This document shows positions 23,196 to 32,951 of a stretch of DNA of 64,000 nucleotides, in pieces. The stretch is from contig NZ_JACRSU010000003.1 in assembly GCF_014384785.1 (NCBI RefSeq), positions 372,001 through 436,000 of the forward strand. The letters run 5' to 3'. The stretch comes from Congzhengia minquanensis (lineage in GTDB: Bacteria > Bacillota > Clostridia > UBA1381 > UBA9506). The position numbers and the translations under genes were made by a program. The notes below the pieces were generated by a model, which did no database searches, had not been told where the DNA came from, and saw nothing but the letters and a program-made list of their open reading frames with translations. Numbering within the stretch: the stretch's first letter is position 1; every line of letters begins with the position of its first letter.

Positions 23196-24170
23196 ATGAT
23201 GAAAACCATTCTTTGCATTGGCGAAGCATTAATCGACTTTATTCCGGCTCAAAAAGGGTGTGCGTTAAAGGATAACGCAGTGTTCGAGCGGGCCTGCGGC
23301 GGTGCGCCGGCAAACGTGGCGGCGGCAGCGGCGCTTTTGGGCGCGCCTGCAAAAATGATTACCCAGCTGGGAAACGATGCGTTCGGGGACTACATTACCG
23401 AGGTGCTGAAAGGCGCCGGGGTAGACACGTCTTGCATTTTGCGTACAGATAAGGCCAACACCGCTCTTGCCTTTGTTGCGCTTAAGGAAGACGGCAACCG
23501 GGATTTTATGTTCTACCGCAATCCCAGCGCCGACATGCTGCTGGAAAGCTCCCAAATAAAAGACGAGTGGTTTTCCGACTGCGGCATTTTGCACTTTTGC
23601 TCGGTGGATTTAATTGATGCGCCGGTGAAAGATGCACACCGCCGGGCCATTGCTCTGGCTAAGGCGAACGGAGCTAACATCAGCTTCGACCCCAACATTC
23701 GTCTGCCGCTGTGGGACGACGAACAGGAGTGCAAAAAAACGGTGCAGGAGTTTATTGATTTTGCAGACATTTTAAAAATTTCTGACGAGGAATTAGAATT
23801 TATCACAGGGGAAACAGATATAGAAAAAGCCGTACCCGGTTTGTTTGCCCGGGGCGTGAAGATGATTATGTTCACCCGGGGCAAGCAGGGAGCGAGCATC
23901 ATTACGCCTGACTTTACCGTTTTTGCAGACAGCGTAAGCGTCACCGTGCAGGACACCACCGGCGCGGGGGACTCAATTATTGGTGCGTTTCTTTTCTGCC
24001 TGACGGAAAAGGGCGTAACAGACCTTTCTGCCGTTTCAAAAGAGGATATGGAGGCTATGCTTCGCTTTGCTAATTTCTATTCGTCTTACAGCGTGACGAA
24101 AAAAGGCGCCATTACGTCTTACGCCGGCTATGACGAAATTATAAAGTTTATAAAAAAGCAAATTAATTAA
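23196..24170 (+). CDS. PfkB-family carbohydrate kinase (fructokinase-like)
   Basis: A 324-residue ribokinase-fold kinase. PfkB signature 1 region: CGGAPANVAAAAALLG; signature 2 with the catalytic Asp: DTTGAGDSIIGAF. The N-terminal CIGEALIDFIP and the ACGGAPANVA spacing are closest to fructokinases (ScrK type) by recognition, but 2-keto-3-deoxygluconate or other sugar substrates are possible. ATG 23196 lies six bases after GGGAGG; the ATG codon is doubled. It follows the ABC exporter genes closely and is ended by a hairpin at 24195-24234. No sugar transporter is adjacent, so the substrate is not supported by context. Confidence 0.82.
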   Translation: MMKTILCIGEALIDFIPAQKGCALKDNAVFERACGGAPANVAAAAALLGAPAKMITQLGNDAFGDYITEVLKGAGVDTSCILRTDKANTALAFVALKEDGNRDFMFYRNPSADMLLESSQIKDEWFSDCGILHFCSVDLIDAPVKDAHRRAIALAKANGANISFDPNIRLPLWDDEQECKKTVQEFIDFADILKISDEELEFITGETDIEKAVPGLFARGVKMIMFTRGKQGASIITPDFTVFADSVSVTVQDTTGAGDSIIGAFLFCLTEKGVTDLSAVSKEDMEAMLRFANFYSSYSVTKKGAITSYAGYDEIIKFIKKQIN

Positions 24171-24194
24171 AAATATATATTTTGGGATTGCGTA

Positions 24195-24234
24195 AAGACG
24201 CTGCAGAAAAATAAATGTTTTTCCGCAGCGTCTT
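24195..24234 (+). terminator. Hairpin after the sugar kinase
   Basis: AAGACGCTGCaGAAAAA / TTTTTCcGCAGCGTCTT with a 6-base loop and one mismatch; weak T tract afterwards. Confidence 0.7.
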
Positions 24235-24385
24235 ATTCGTGAATTGAAACGTTTATAGAGAGAGCAAAAAATAAAGAGCGTACACCAAAGCATAAATAGC
24301 GTGAGGACGATTGGGATATGGAATTGTAACAGTTTTTAGATATAAAAAGACAAAAAATAATATCCCGTAAAAATCATCGGAAATA

Positions 24386-24415
24386 TTGACAGTAAGCGGA
24401 TTTTAGTGGTATAAT
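24386..24415 (+). promoter_or_regulatory. Upstream promoter of the SLH surface protein
   Basis: TTGACA (24386-24391), 18-base spacer, TATAAT (24410-24415). Confidence 0.7.
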
Positions 24416-24470
24416 ATAACAATGTAATATGAACCAAATAAAAATGAAAAGATATTTTTTAGAAAGAGGC

Positions 24471-24499
24471 TTGACAGATATGAAAGCATACGACATAAT
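24471..24499 (+). promoter_or_regulatory. Downstream promoter of the SLH surface protein
   Basis: TTGACA (24471-24476), 17-base spacer, CATAAT (24494-24499). The predicted start near 24506 coincides with the first of three leader hairpins. Confidence 0.65.
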
Positions 24500-24504
24500 T
24501 TGAT

Positions 24505-24622
24505 AGGCGGGGTATGTCTGCCTTTTTCTATATTTTTCAAAAATATATTTCTCGGTAACAGACGTGTTTTTTTACGGGCGGGACATGCCTGTTTTGTATT
24601 TGGGCGGGCATATCTGCTTTAT
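24505..24622 (+). promoter_or_regulatory. Leader with three repeated GGCGGG...CTG hairpins
   Basis: Three related elements: GGCGGG-GTATG-TCTGCC then TTTTT (24506-24527), GGGCGGGACATGCCTG then TTTT (24576-24594) and GGGCGGGCATATCTGC then TTT (24602-24620). Each can form a 5-6 bp stem and is followed by T residues. They could act as weak tandem terminators or as an RNA-level control of the surface protein. I do not recognise a known riboswitch. The rest of 24240-24470 is AT-rich sequence with nothing else I can support. Confidence 0.4.
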
Positions 24623-24665
24623 GAATTTCTTTAGAAACGTAATATAAACGAAAGGATGACGAAAA

Positions 24666-27600
24666 ATGAAAAAATCAAAAAACAGGTTGTTGTCAGCAAT
24701 ACTTGTAATGTGTATGATGATAAGTATGCTGTCCGGCGTGAGTCTGACTGCGTTTGCGGAAGGTCCGATCAACATTTCTTCGGTTGATGATTTAGAGGCG
24801 CTTCGCGATGCGGTCAACAACGGAGAAACCTATGCGGGAAAGACGGTTACATTGACCGAAAACCTTGATTTGGGAACGATACCAAATTGGACGCCGATAG
24901 GAACAAGCAGCAACCCGTTTGAAGGAATATTTGACGGTGACAGCCATATTATCTACAATCTGACAATTGACACAGACGTCCGTTACTGCGGACTGTTTGG
25001 GTATGTTTCAGGCGGGGCTATTAAAAATCTTGGTCTTGAAAATGTGAAAGTCACTTCAACGGCTAACGATGTTGCCGGTCTGACCGGGTTTGCAGGATAC
25101 GGCTCAACGATTGAGCGCTGTTATGTAACCGGTGTTGTTACGGGTTATGCTGCGGTAAGCGGCATTGCAGGGTCAACATACGGCAATGTGTCAACGGTGA
25201 GGAATACATATGCACGCGTACAGATTAACCGTACATCGACCAGAGGAGACAGCGCAGGCATTTCCGGATGGAATGAGTCGGGAAGCGTTAAAATTGAAAA
25301 CTGCTATTCTGCTTGCACCGGCGAGGTTCGTCCGATTGCCGGCTGGAGCGACGGTGCTGCAGTTCCGAACGGGCAAATTATAAATACATATTTTGATCAA
25401 ACACTTTCTCCCGATTTCAGTGCTTCGAGCGGCAGAGTTGATTTGGGAAGAACATCGGAACAGCTAAAAACAAAAACAACATACGAGGGCTGGGATTTTG
25501 AGTCTGTTTGGACAATAGACGAATCAATAAACGGCGGCTATCCGTATTTGCAGGGATTTACGCCCGGTCTCGGCGGCGCACCCGGTTCAATTTCTGTTGC
25601 TGTGAAGGATGCAGACGATAATCCAGTGACAGATGCTGATGTATATATCACAAACGGAACGGACAACATTCCCCTGAATCATCAGGGAGACGGAATTTAC
25701 AGCGGCACGGTTGAAACAAATGGCGAAACCTATGAACTCTATGTGAACGATAAAGAGATGGGTTCATTCACACAGAACGGATCGGGTGCTTTGACCATCC
25801 CTTCTATTACGATTGAAGCTGCGGCAACGCAGCCAACGAAAGTAGGACCGTTTATCGTGAGCGGCGGAGTTGAGGGACAAGATTATAAGTATACGGAAGT
25901 TTTTGACGACGAACACAACGTGTATGATAATGTACTTACGGTTTTAACGAATATACCGTTGAGCATTACGGCGAGTAGCACTGTAACTACTGCGCGGATT
26001 GCTGTTGCGGACGGAGTAAATGCGAACATTACTTTGGATAATCTGAAAATTGATTTGAAGAATCATAACGGCAGCGCGCTGGCTGTTCCAAACGGTGCAA
26101 GTCTGAAACTGACATTAGCGGGAGATAATCTGCTCAGAAGCTATGCGGCAGGCCCGGGCATTTTGGTGGATAACGGCGCAGAGCTGGAAATCAACGGAAC
26201 GGATACCGATATCCTTGAAGTTTATGGATCACAGTTGTACTCCTATACGGATCAGGGTGGCACCAGCGGTGGTTATGCAACCGGATTTGCCGGCATAGGC
26301 GGACCGAACTCCGGCAGTGCATATAACTATACAGGAAAAATTACGATCAATGGCGGTACAATCACGGCGCATGGTTTTGGATACGGCGCCGGTATCGGCG
26401 GCGGAGATTATGGCTCGGGCGGCATCATCACAATCAATGGCGGCATTATTACCGCAACAACGGGCGAAGGACTGCCAAACGGATGGATAGACAGCTCTAC
26501 CGCAAATGCCAGTGGTATCGGAGCTTCCCAGGGACAACCGGGCGGCACAATTTTGATTACCGGCGGTACGGTGAAGGCTTCAGGCGGATATGGCTGTGCC
26601 GGTATTGGCGGAGGTACTGCCGATGTGACGATCACAGGCGGTGATGTAACAGCTTACGGAGGCCCGAAAGCGGCCGGTATTGGCGGATATGACCAGAATA
26701 AGGGAAATATAAAAATTACCATAGGGGCCAATGCTACTGTTACTGCATACGGCGGTTCCGGTGGCTGTGGGCTTGGTCAGGGATCAAATAAAACAGCGCC
26801 TACGACATTGAATGTTGAGAAGGGCGCAAAGGTAATTGCGTTTTCAAAAGAAAATAGCAATCGCCCGGCTGTAACAGCAGTTGCCAACAGTGCAGAGAAT
26901 TCGGCAAATATGGTGAATGCTTATATCACAAATATGACATTGCCGTTTGATGTGCCGATTACGGCTGTGCTCGGTGATGAAACTGTTAATCTGACTGTTC
27001 CGGCCGGCACGGGAGGCGTAGCATTTACCACAGAAGCGGCAGGAGAATTTATTGCAAAAACATCTGCTGCTGTCGGCAACGTTATTTATCGGTTTATCCC
27101 GGAGGATAAAAGTAAAGTTACAATCACATCCTCCGCAATGTTTGGGATGGAAAATGTTGTGGCGGTATCTGCGGAGAGCCTGAATGTTGCAGAACTTACC
27201 ATTGGCGAGAGCAAAACATCGTACGAAACTTTTGCTGAAGCTTGGAAAACCGGTGTAGACTCGGCACAGCCGTTTACTCTGAAACTGCTTGCGGATGTAA
27301 AATCCTCGGATTACAAGGGCAAAATTACAGATTTCTATGGTACGATTTCAGTAAAAAATATATCAGCAACGCTTGATTTAAATGGTTTTACTCTTTTGCA
27401 GGATACGGAAAATAAATACAGCATTTTTTCACTTTCGGATGCTTCGGATTTTACGATTGAAGATACAAGCAATGAAAAAACGGGAAAAATCACAAGTAAT
27501 TTTACATATGGAGACAGGGATGTCGGCGGTCAGGAGCCGGGGAACGGTTTGGTTAATATACTGTATGAAGACAGTAAGCTGACTTTAAACGGTGGTACTG

Positions 27601-30557
27601 TTTCCGGTATCCAAACCGCTGAAGGCAAAATATACTGTGCTGTAAATGTTAACAAGGGTACCTTTGTTATGAACGGCGGAAAAATTGCAAATAATGCCTG
27701 CACCGGCGTTGTGGTTAGGAACGGCGGTAAGTTTACCATGAACGGCGGAGAGATAAGCAAAAATACAAGCAACGGCATGGGCGGCGGTGTTCTATCCCGC
27801 TGGGGCGTTGTAGAAATTAACGACGGTGCGAAAATTACAGGCAACAAGGCTCTTTACCCTTATTGGGGCAGAGAAGGCAACGGCGCGGGCGGCGGCATTG
27901 CTGAAATTACAAGCGGCACTACCGGCGACGGACTGAGTGAGGCAGCCTCCGGGGTTATTTTAAGCGGCAGCATTGACATCAGCGGAAACTTTGGTGCGGA
28001 TAATCAGGCTGACGATATTGCGGTTATCGGTTTGGAAACATACCAAGACGCTGCGGCTTATAAAAGCTACGCTGTTACCGTTCAGGAAGATTTTTCCGCG
28101 GTAAATAAAATAGCTATAAGAAAACTAAACACCGGCAGTGCCATTGTGGTTCACGCAGGCAATAAAAGCCAGACTGAAAACTTTTATCCGGGACATCCGG
28201 ATTATACCTTTGGTATGTTTGAAAACAATTCACTGTATCTGACAAAGAGTATAAAAACCAGCCAGGTGACAGCAAAGGTTCAAATTGAGGGTGCGGAACG
28301 GCAGCTGTCATATACCGAAAGTGATTATACGCAGATTCCGTACAATACAGTCCGTGAAGTTATTCCGGTAACGGCTTTTGATTCGCCGGACTTCACCTTT
28401 TTATATCAGAATGAAAGCGGTAATGTAATCGGCGCTTTTCCGACGGATATTGGCAAATATAATGTTGAAATCTCGTATATATATTACAATTTAAAAAACG
28501 GCTCGGTTTATGAAAATAGCAGGACTTTCTACTTTGAAATTGTAAAAGCCGACCCGACGTATATAGTTCCGACAGGCTTGACGGCGACCTATGGCGATGT
28601 GCTTGCGAGTGTTATGTTGCCGGATGACTGGACATGGAAAGACAGTACTCAGAGCGTTGGAAATGCGGGGAACAATACATTTAAGGCGAAATTTACGCCG
28701 GATGATACGGAGCACTACAATATCATAACAGATATTGACGTTTCAGTAGCAGTAAGCAAGGCAAATCCGGTTTATACCGTTCCGACAGGCTTAACGGCAA
28801 CCTACGGCGATACGCTTACCAATGTTACATTGCCAATCGGCTGGACGTGGGCAGATAATACACAGAATGTCGGCAGCGTCGGCAATCATACTTTTAAGGC
28901 GGCATTTACGCCTGCTGACACGAACAACTATAACCTTGTAACGGACGTTGACATATCTGTTGCAGTAAACAAACGCCCGGTTAATATCATTTGGAGCAGC
29001 ACAGAAAATTTTGTGTATGATGGTACGGAAAAGACAATCTCGGCTGAAATTGAAAACCTTGTTTCCGGCGATACGGCAAATCTAACGCTTGACGGAATTG
29101 TGAAAGCAACCGAAAAAGGCAGTTATACAGCTACGGTTACAGCGGTTGATAACAGTAATTACACGCTTGAAGGCGGCACAAATCTGGAAAAGAATTGGTC
29201 GATTTCCGAAACCGAAAATAAGTGGACACAGGAATTAACAATCACCGGCTGGGCTTACGGTGAAGCAGCAAATGCACCACAGGCAACGTCGAAATTTGGT
29301 ACGGTGGTTTTCAGCTATTCTGAAAGTGAAAACGGTGAATATACGGAAAATATTCCTCAAAATGCCGGAACCTATTGGGTAATGGCGGCCGTACCCGGTA
29401 CGATAAGCTACGCTGAACTTTCTGCAAAGAAAGAATTTGTGATTGCAAAAGCAAATCCTGTCATAGAAGAAGCACCGGAAGCAACACGGGTGCGCAGAGA
29501 TTATGAGTTGTCTAATTCAACTCTCAGCGGCGGTATTGTAAAGGGCGTGAACGATACTGTTCTTGAGGGGTTATTTGCTTGGAAAGACGGAACAGAAGTA
29601 ATGAATGAAACAGGCGAATTTACAAAAACGGTTGTATTTACGCCAGTTGATGGAAACTATGTGCCGGTTGAAATAGAGATAACCGTAACAGTTTACCGCC
29701 CGTCAGGCGGAGGAACTACCACGACACGCTATACCGTAACATTTGACACGCAGGGTGCCAGCAAAATTTCATCGTCAACCGTAACAAGAAATACTGTTGT
29801 GAAAGAGCCGGCAGAACCTACGAAAAATGGATATGTTTTCAGCGGGTGGTTTACCGATAAGGAATGCACAGAGGAATATGATTTTACAGCAAAGGTAACA
29901 AAAAATATTACTTTGTATGCAAAATGGACCGAGGACAAAAAAGAACCGTCGGAGCCAACAGACCCAACTAAGCCTACCGACCCGACAGAGCCGGAGAAAT
30001 GGAAAAATCCTTTTACCGATGTGAAAGAGGATGATTGGTTCTATCATGCGGTACAGTATGCGAGCGAAAATGGTCTGTTCAGCGGCGTAACGGAAACTGC
30101 ATTTGCCCCCGATGAAGCCATTACCCGCGGTATGCTGGTAACGGTGTTGTGGCGCATGGAGAATAAGCCTGTTGTCAATTATCTAATGACTTTTGCGGAT
30201 ATAGATGGCAGTGCCTATTATGCGGAGGCGGTACGCTGGGCGGCAAGCAATGGTATTGTCAAAGGCTATTCTGATACGGAATTTGCACCGGACAAATTGG
30301 TTTCCAGAGAAGAAATTGCGGCAATTATGCAAAGATATGTTGATTTCAAGGGAATGGATACTACAGCAAAGGCTGATTTGAGTAAATTTACAGACCATGC
30401 AGCCGTTTCAGAATGGGCGAAAGGAAATGTACAGTGGGCAGTTGGTTCTGGTTTGATTTCCGGCGAGGACAATAACCGTATTGATCCGCTTGGCAGCGCA
30501 ACCCGTGCGGAAACAGCGGCCATTCTGCAAAGATTTTTAGAAAAAACAATCAAATAA
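24666..30557 (+). CDS. Giant modular S-layer-type surface protein with SLH domains
   Basis: A 1963-residue secreted protein. Residues 1-31 form a signal peptide ending in LTAFA. About 60-240 contain GLUG-type repeats (CGLFGYVSGGAIKNLG). About 330-390 are a small beta domain. About 540-720 form a parallel beta-helix with repeated GAGIGGG and ITINGG turns; a second helix-like part with MNGGKI and MNGGEI repeats spans about 960-1110. About 1297-1437 hold two tandem MBG/Ig-like repeats (PTGLTATYGD). About 1689-1756 form an InlB B-repeat (GYVFSGWFTDKECTEEYDF). A PTDPTKPTDP linker leads to three C-terminal SLH domains (about 1778-1963) that anchor it to wall polysaccharide. Likely an adhesin or glycan-binding surface protein; the ligand is unknown. 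ATG 24666 follows GAAAGGATG. Confidence 0.88.
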   Translation: MKKSKNRLLSAILVMCMMISMLSGVSLTAFAEGPINISSVDDLEALRDAVNNGETYAGKTVTLTENLDLGTIPNWTPIGTSSNPFEGIFDGDSHIIYNLTIDTDVRYCGLFGYVSGGAIKNLGLENVKVTSTANDVAGLTGFAGYGSTIERCYVTGVVTGYAAVSGIAGSTYGNVSTVRNTYARVQINRTSTRGDSAGISGWNESGSVKIENCYSACTGEVRPIAGWSDGAAVPNGQIINTYFDQTLSPDFSASSGRVDLGRTSEQLKTKTTYEGWDFESVWTIDESINGGYPYLQGFTPGLGGAPGSISVAVKDADDNPVTDADVYITNGTDNIPLNHQGDGIYSGTVETNGETYELYVNDKEMGSFTQNGSGALTIPSITIEAAATQPTKVGPFIVSGGVEGQDYKYTEVFDDEHNVYDNVLTVLTNIPLSITASSTVTTARIAVADGVNANITLDNLKIDLKNHNGSALAVPNGASLKLTLAGDNLLRSYAAGPGILVDNGAELEINGTDTDILEVYGSQLYSYTDQGGTSGGYATGFAGIGGPNSGSAYNYTGKITINGGTITAHGFGYGAGIGGGDYGSGGIITINGGIITATTGEGLPNGWIDSSTANASGIGASQGQPGGTILITGGTVKASGGYGCAGIGGGTADVTITGGDVTAYGGPKAAGIGGYDQNKGNIKITIGANATVTAYGGSGGCGLGQGSNKTAPTTLNVEKGAKVIAFSKENSNRPAVTAVANSAENSANMVNAYITNMTLPFDVPITAVLGDETVNLTVPAGTGGVAFTTEAAGEFIAKTSAAVGNVIYRFIPEDKSKVTITSSAMFGMENVVAVSAESLNVAELTIGESKTSYETFAEAWKTGVDSAQPFTLKLLADVKSSDYKGKITDFYGTISVKNISATLDLNGFTLLQDTENKYSIFSLSDASDFTIEDTSNEKTGKITSNFTYGDRDVGGQEPGNGLVNILYEDSKLTLNGGTVSGIQTAEGKIYCAVNVNKGTFVMNGGKIANNACTGVVVRNGGKFTMNGGEISKNTSNGMGGGVLSRWGVVEINDGAKITGNKALYPYWGREGNGAGGGIAEITSGTTGDGLSEAASGVILSGSIDISGNFGADNQADDIAVIGLETYQDAAAYKSYAVTVQEDFSAVNKIAIRKLNTGSAIVVHAGNKSQTENFYPGHPDYTFGMFENNSLYLTKSIKTSQVTAKVQIEGAERQLSYTESDYTQIPYNTVREVIPVTAFDSPDFTFLYQNESGNVIGAFPTDIGKYNVEISYIYYNLKNGSVYENSRTFYFEIVKADPTYIVPTGLTATYGDVLASVMLPDDWTWKDSTQSVGNAGNNTFKAKFTPDDTEHYNIITDIDVSVAVSKANPVYTVPTGLTATYGDTLTNVTLPIGWTWADNTQNVGSVGNHTFKAAFTPADTNNYNLVTDVDISVAVNKRPVNIIWSSTENFVYDGTEKTISAEIENLVSGDTANLTLDGIVKATEKGSYTATVTAVDNSNYTLEGGTNLEKNWSISETENKWTQELTITGWAYGEAANAPQATSKFGTVVFSYSESENGEYTENIPQNAGTYWVMAAVPGTISYAELSAKKEFVIAKANPVIEEAPEATRVRRDYELSNSTLSGGIVKGVNDTVLEGLFAWKDGTEVMNETGEFTKTVVFTPVDGNYVPVEIEITVTVYRPSGGGTTTTRYTVTFDTQGASKISSSTVTRNTVVKEPAEPTKNGYVFSGWFTDKECTEEYDFTAKVTKNITLYAKWTEDKKEPSEPTDPTKPTDPTEPEKWKNPFTDVKEDDWFYHAVQYASENGLFSGVTETAFAPDEAITRGMLVTVLWRMENKPVVNYLMTFADIDGSAYYAEAVRWAASNGIVKGYSDTEFAPDKLVSREEIAAIMQRYVDFKGMDTTAKADLSKFTDHAAVSEWAKGNVQWAVGSGLISGEDNNRIDPLGSATRAETAAILQRFLEKTIK

Positions 30558-30587
30558 TACAACAGCCCCTAAACGAGATTAAACCGG

Positions 30588-30627
30588 AAGTGCCGCCCGA
30601 CAGGTTTCCCTGTCGGGCGGCACTTTT
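30588..30627 (+). terminator. Terminator of the surface protein gene
   Basis: AAGTGCCGCCCGACAGG / CCTGTCGGGCGGCACTT around a three-base loop, followed by TT; very stable. Confidence 0.9.
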
Positions 30628-30855
30628 GTATCTGTTAAAGTTTTCCATTAATTTAATAAGGTGTGCTCTTATCATTTCGGATGCGTTTGTGCATTCCGCG
30701 TTTGATAAAAGGATAAATCAAAAACGGAAGTGAAAAAAATTAAAAACACTCAATCATTAAAAGAGTAAAAAGTGCCGTTTTTGGAAATGGTACATATAGG
30801 CGGATTTAAAAATCGAAAGCGTTCGCTGAAAACTTTTGTGAAAGGGTGTTTTTTA

Positions 30856-31113
30856 GTGCAGACAATTCATTATGTAATAACCGATGAAAACGGAATTCAC
30901 GCACGGCCGGCCGGGCTGTTTGTAAAGGCGGCGGCCGGGTTTGCGTCCGATATTAAGATTGCGAAAGATAGCAAAGAGGCCGACGCAAAACGTCTGTTCG
31001 GCGTAATGGGCCTAGGCGTGAAACAAGGCGATGAAATTGTGGTTACCGTAAACGGCGCTGATGAAACAAAAGCCGCAGAGGCATTAGAATCGTTTTTAAA
31101 AGCGAATCTTTAA
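30856..31113 (+). CDS. ptsH: Phosphocarrier protein HPr (position 46 is Arg)
   Basis: An 85-residue HPr that carries phosphate from enzyme I to PTS sugar permeases. The phosphorylated His15 is in GIHARPAG. In Bacillota HPr the regulatory Ser46 lies in KSIMGVMSLG; here the aligned sequence is KRLFGVMGLG, and residue 46 counted from the GTG start is Arg. HPr kinase could not phosphorylate it there. GTG 30856 is used because AAAGGGTG lies upstream; an in-frame ATG start at 30772 would add 28 residues not found in HPr. Enzyme I follows 49 bases later. The ~140 bases before 30772 hold no other recognisable element. Confidence 0.9.
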   Translation: MQTIHYVITDENGIHARPAGLFVKAAAGFASDIKIAKDSKEADAKRLFGVMGLGVKQGDEIVVTVNGADETKAAEALESFLKANL

Positions 31114-31162
31114 GTAAATTTAAGCCGCAAACCAAAGGCGGCGGAAAGGTTTGGGATTTTAA

Positions 31163-32791
31163 ATGATTACGATACAGGGCAAGGGCGCGTGCGGCGCAAT
31201 CGCCATCGGGCGGCTTTCGTTTTTTAAGCGGGGCGAAATCAGCGTAAAGCGCGAGCGGGTAGAGGACACAAAGGCCGAGCTTGAACGGTTTGAAGCGGCA
31301 AGGCAGGAGGCACAGTCGCAGCTGCGCGCGCTATATGACAAGGCTTTAATAGAGATCGGAGAAGCCAACGCCCAAATTTTTGACATTCATCAAATGATGT
31401 TGGAGGACTTAGATTATATCGACTCTGTTACCAACATCATTGAAAACCAGCAGATGAATGCGGAATATGCTGTGGCGGTGACGGCGGACAATTTCGCCAT
31501 GATGTTTTCTTCTATGGACGATGAATATATGAAGGAGCGTGCAGCAGACGTGAAAGACGTTTCAAACCGGGTTTTGCGCTGCTTTCAGCAAACGGCAGAC
31601 GGCACCGTGCTTTCCGGCGACGGTCTAATTATCTGCGCAGACGATTTGGCTCCCAGTGAAACCGTGCAGCTGGACAAGTCGAAGGTGCTGGCGTTTGTAA
31701 CGCAAAAGGGGTCTTTAAACTCCCACACCGCCATTTTGGCCAGAACAATGAACATACCAGCCGTGATTGGAGCAGGGGAGGCGCTTAATCCGGAGTTTGA
31801 CGGAAAACCAGCTGTGGTGGACGGCTACACCGGCGAGGTGTTCATTGAACCAGACGCCGACACGCTGGCTCTTTTAAAGCTTAAGCAGCAGGAGGACGAG
31901 AAGAAAAAGGCGCTGCTGCAGGAATTAAAGGGCAAGGAAAATATTACGTTAGACGGTAGAAAAATTAATATTTTTGCCAACATTGGCGGCCTTTCCGACA
32001 TTGGCGCGGTTTTGGTAAACGATGCAGGGGGCATTGGCCTGTTCCGCAGTGAGTTTTTATATTTGGAAAACAACAATTTCCCCTCGGAGGAATTACAGTT
32101 TGCCACCTATAAAAAGGTTTTGGAAAGCATGGCAGGGAAAAAGGTTATCATTCGGACGCTAGACATTGGCGCGGACAAAAAAATTGAATATTTCGATTTA
32201 GACGCTGAGGAAAATCCGGCGTTGGGCTACCGCGCTATCCGCATTTGCCTCACCCGGCAGGATATTTTTAAAACCCAGCTCCGGGCGCTCTACCGTGCTT
32301 CTGTTTTCGGAAATCTTTCCATTATGTTTCCCATGATTATTGCCAGGGAAGAAATTTTGGAAATTAAAAAGATTATAAATGAAGTAAAAATTGAGCTTGC
32401 GGCAGAAAACGTGCCGTTTTCAGACGACGTGGAAATTGGCATTATGATTGAAACGCCGGCGGCGGCTGTGATTTCGGATATATTAGCCCCCGAGGTGGAC
32501 TTTTTCAGTGTGGGCACTAACGACTTAACGCAATATACGCTGGCAATTGACCGGCAGAACCCTAAACTGGACGGTTTTTACGATCCCCACCACGAGTCGG
32601 TACTGCGGCTGATTCAGTTTGCCGCAGACAGCGCTCACAAAAACGGAAAATGGATTGGTATTTGCGGCGAACTGGGTGCGGACCTTTCTTTAACGGAACG
32701 GTTCTTAAAGATGGGAATTGACGAGCTTTCGGTTTCCCCCTCCCTCGTTTTAAGTTTAAGGGACAAGGTGCGCAATAGCTCCTGTAAATAA
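31163..32791 (+). CDS. ptsI: Phosphoenolpyruvate-protein phosphotransferase, enzyme I
   Basis: A 542-residue enzyme I, slightly shorter than the usual 570-575. It transfers phosphate from phosphoenolpyruvate to HPr. The active-site His is in GSLNSHTAILARTM. The PEP-binding domain carries GGIGLFRSEFLYLE, DIGADKKIEYF, FFSVGTNDLTQYTLA and the catalytic Cys in GICGELGAD. It lacks several N-terminal residues of classical EI but retains the HPr-binding helical domain (IFDIHQMMLEDLDYI). Pairs with ptsH upstream; no EII gene is in this window. Confidence 0.92.
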   Translation: MITIQGKGACGAIAIGRLSFFKRGEISVKRERVEDTKAELERFEAARQEAQSQLRALYDKALIEIGEANAQIFDIHQMMLEDLDYIDSVTNIIENQQMNAEYAVAVTADNFAMMFSSMDDEYMKERAADVKDVSNRVLRCFQQTADGTVLSGDGLIICADDLAPSETVQLDKSKVLAFVTQKGSLNSHTAILARTMNIPAVIGAGEALNPEFDGKPAVVDGYTGEVFIEPDADTLALLKLKQQEDEKKKALLQELKGKENITLDGRKINIFANIGGLSDIGAVLVNDAGGIGLFRSEFLYLENNNFPSEELQFATYKKVLESMAGKKVIIRTLDIGADKKIEYFDLDAEENPALGYRAIRICLTRQDIFKTQLRALYRASVFGNLSIMFPMIIAREEILEIKKIINEVKIELAAENVPFSDDVEIGIMIETPAAAVISDILAPEVDFFSVGTNDLTQYTLAIDRQNPKLDGFYDPHHESVLRLIQFAADSAHKNGKWIGICGELGADLSLTERFLKMGIDELSVSPSLVLSLRDKVRNSSCK

Positions 32792-32797
32792 AAGAAT

Positions 32798-32827
32798 GCC
32801 GCCCCTGATTTTGGGGGCGGCGTTTTT
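32798..32827 (+). terminator. Terminator of ptsHI
   Basis: GCCGCCCC-TGATTTT-GGGGGCGGC followed by GTTTTT. A further hairpin, AAAGGCGG / CCGCCTTT, follows within 32830-32880. Confidence 0.88.
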
Positions 32828-32951
32828 GCAAGGAAGAAAGGCGGCGACGCTGATACAAGCGCCTCCGCCTTTCCTTGTTAGGGGTTTTATCAATTAAGGG
32901 GTAGGGATCCATTGAAAATGACTGCCGGTATTTGCCGGCTGTTAGTGAATT

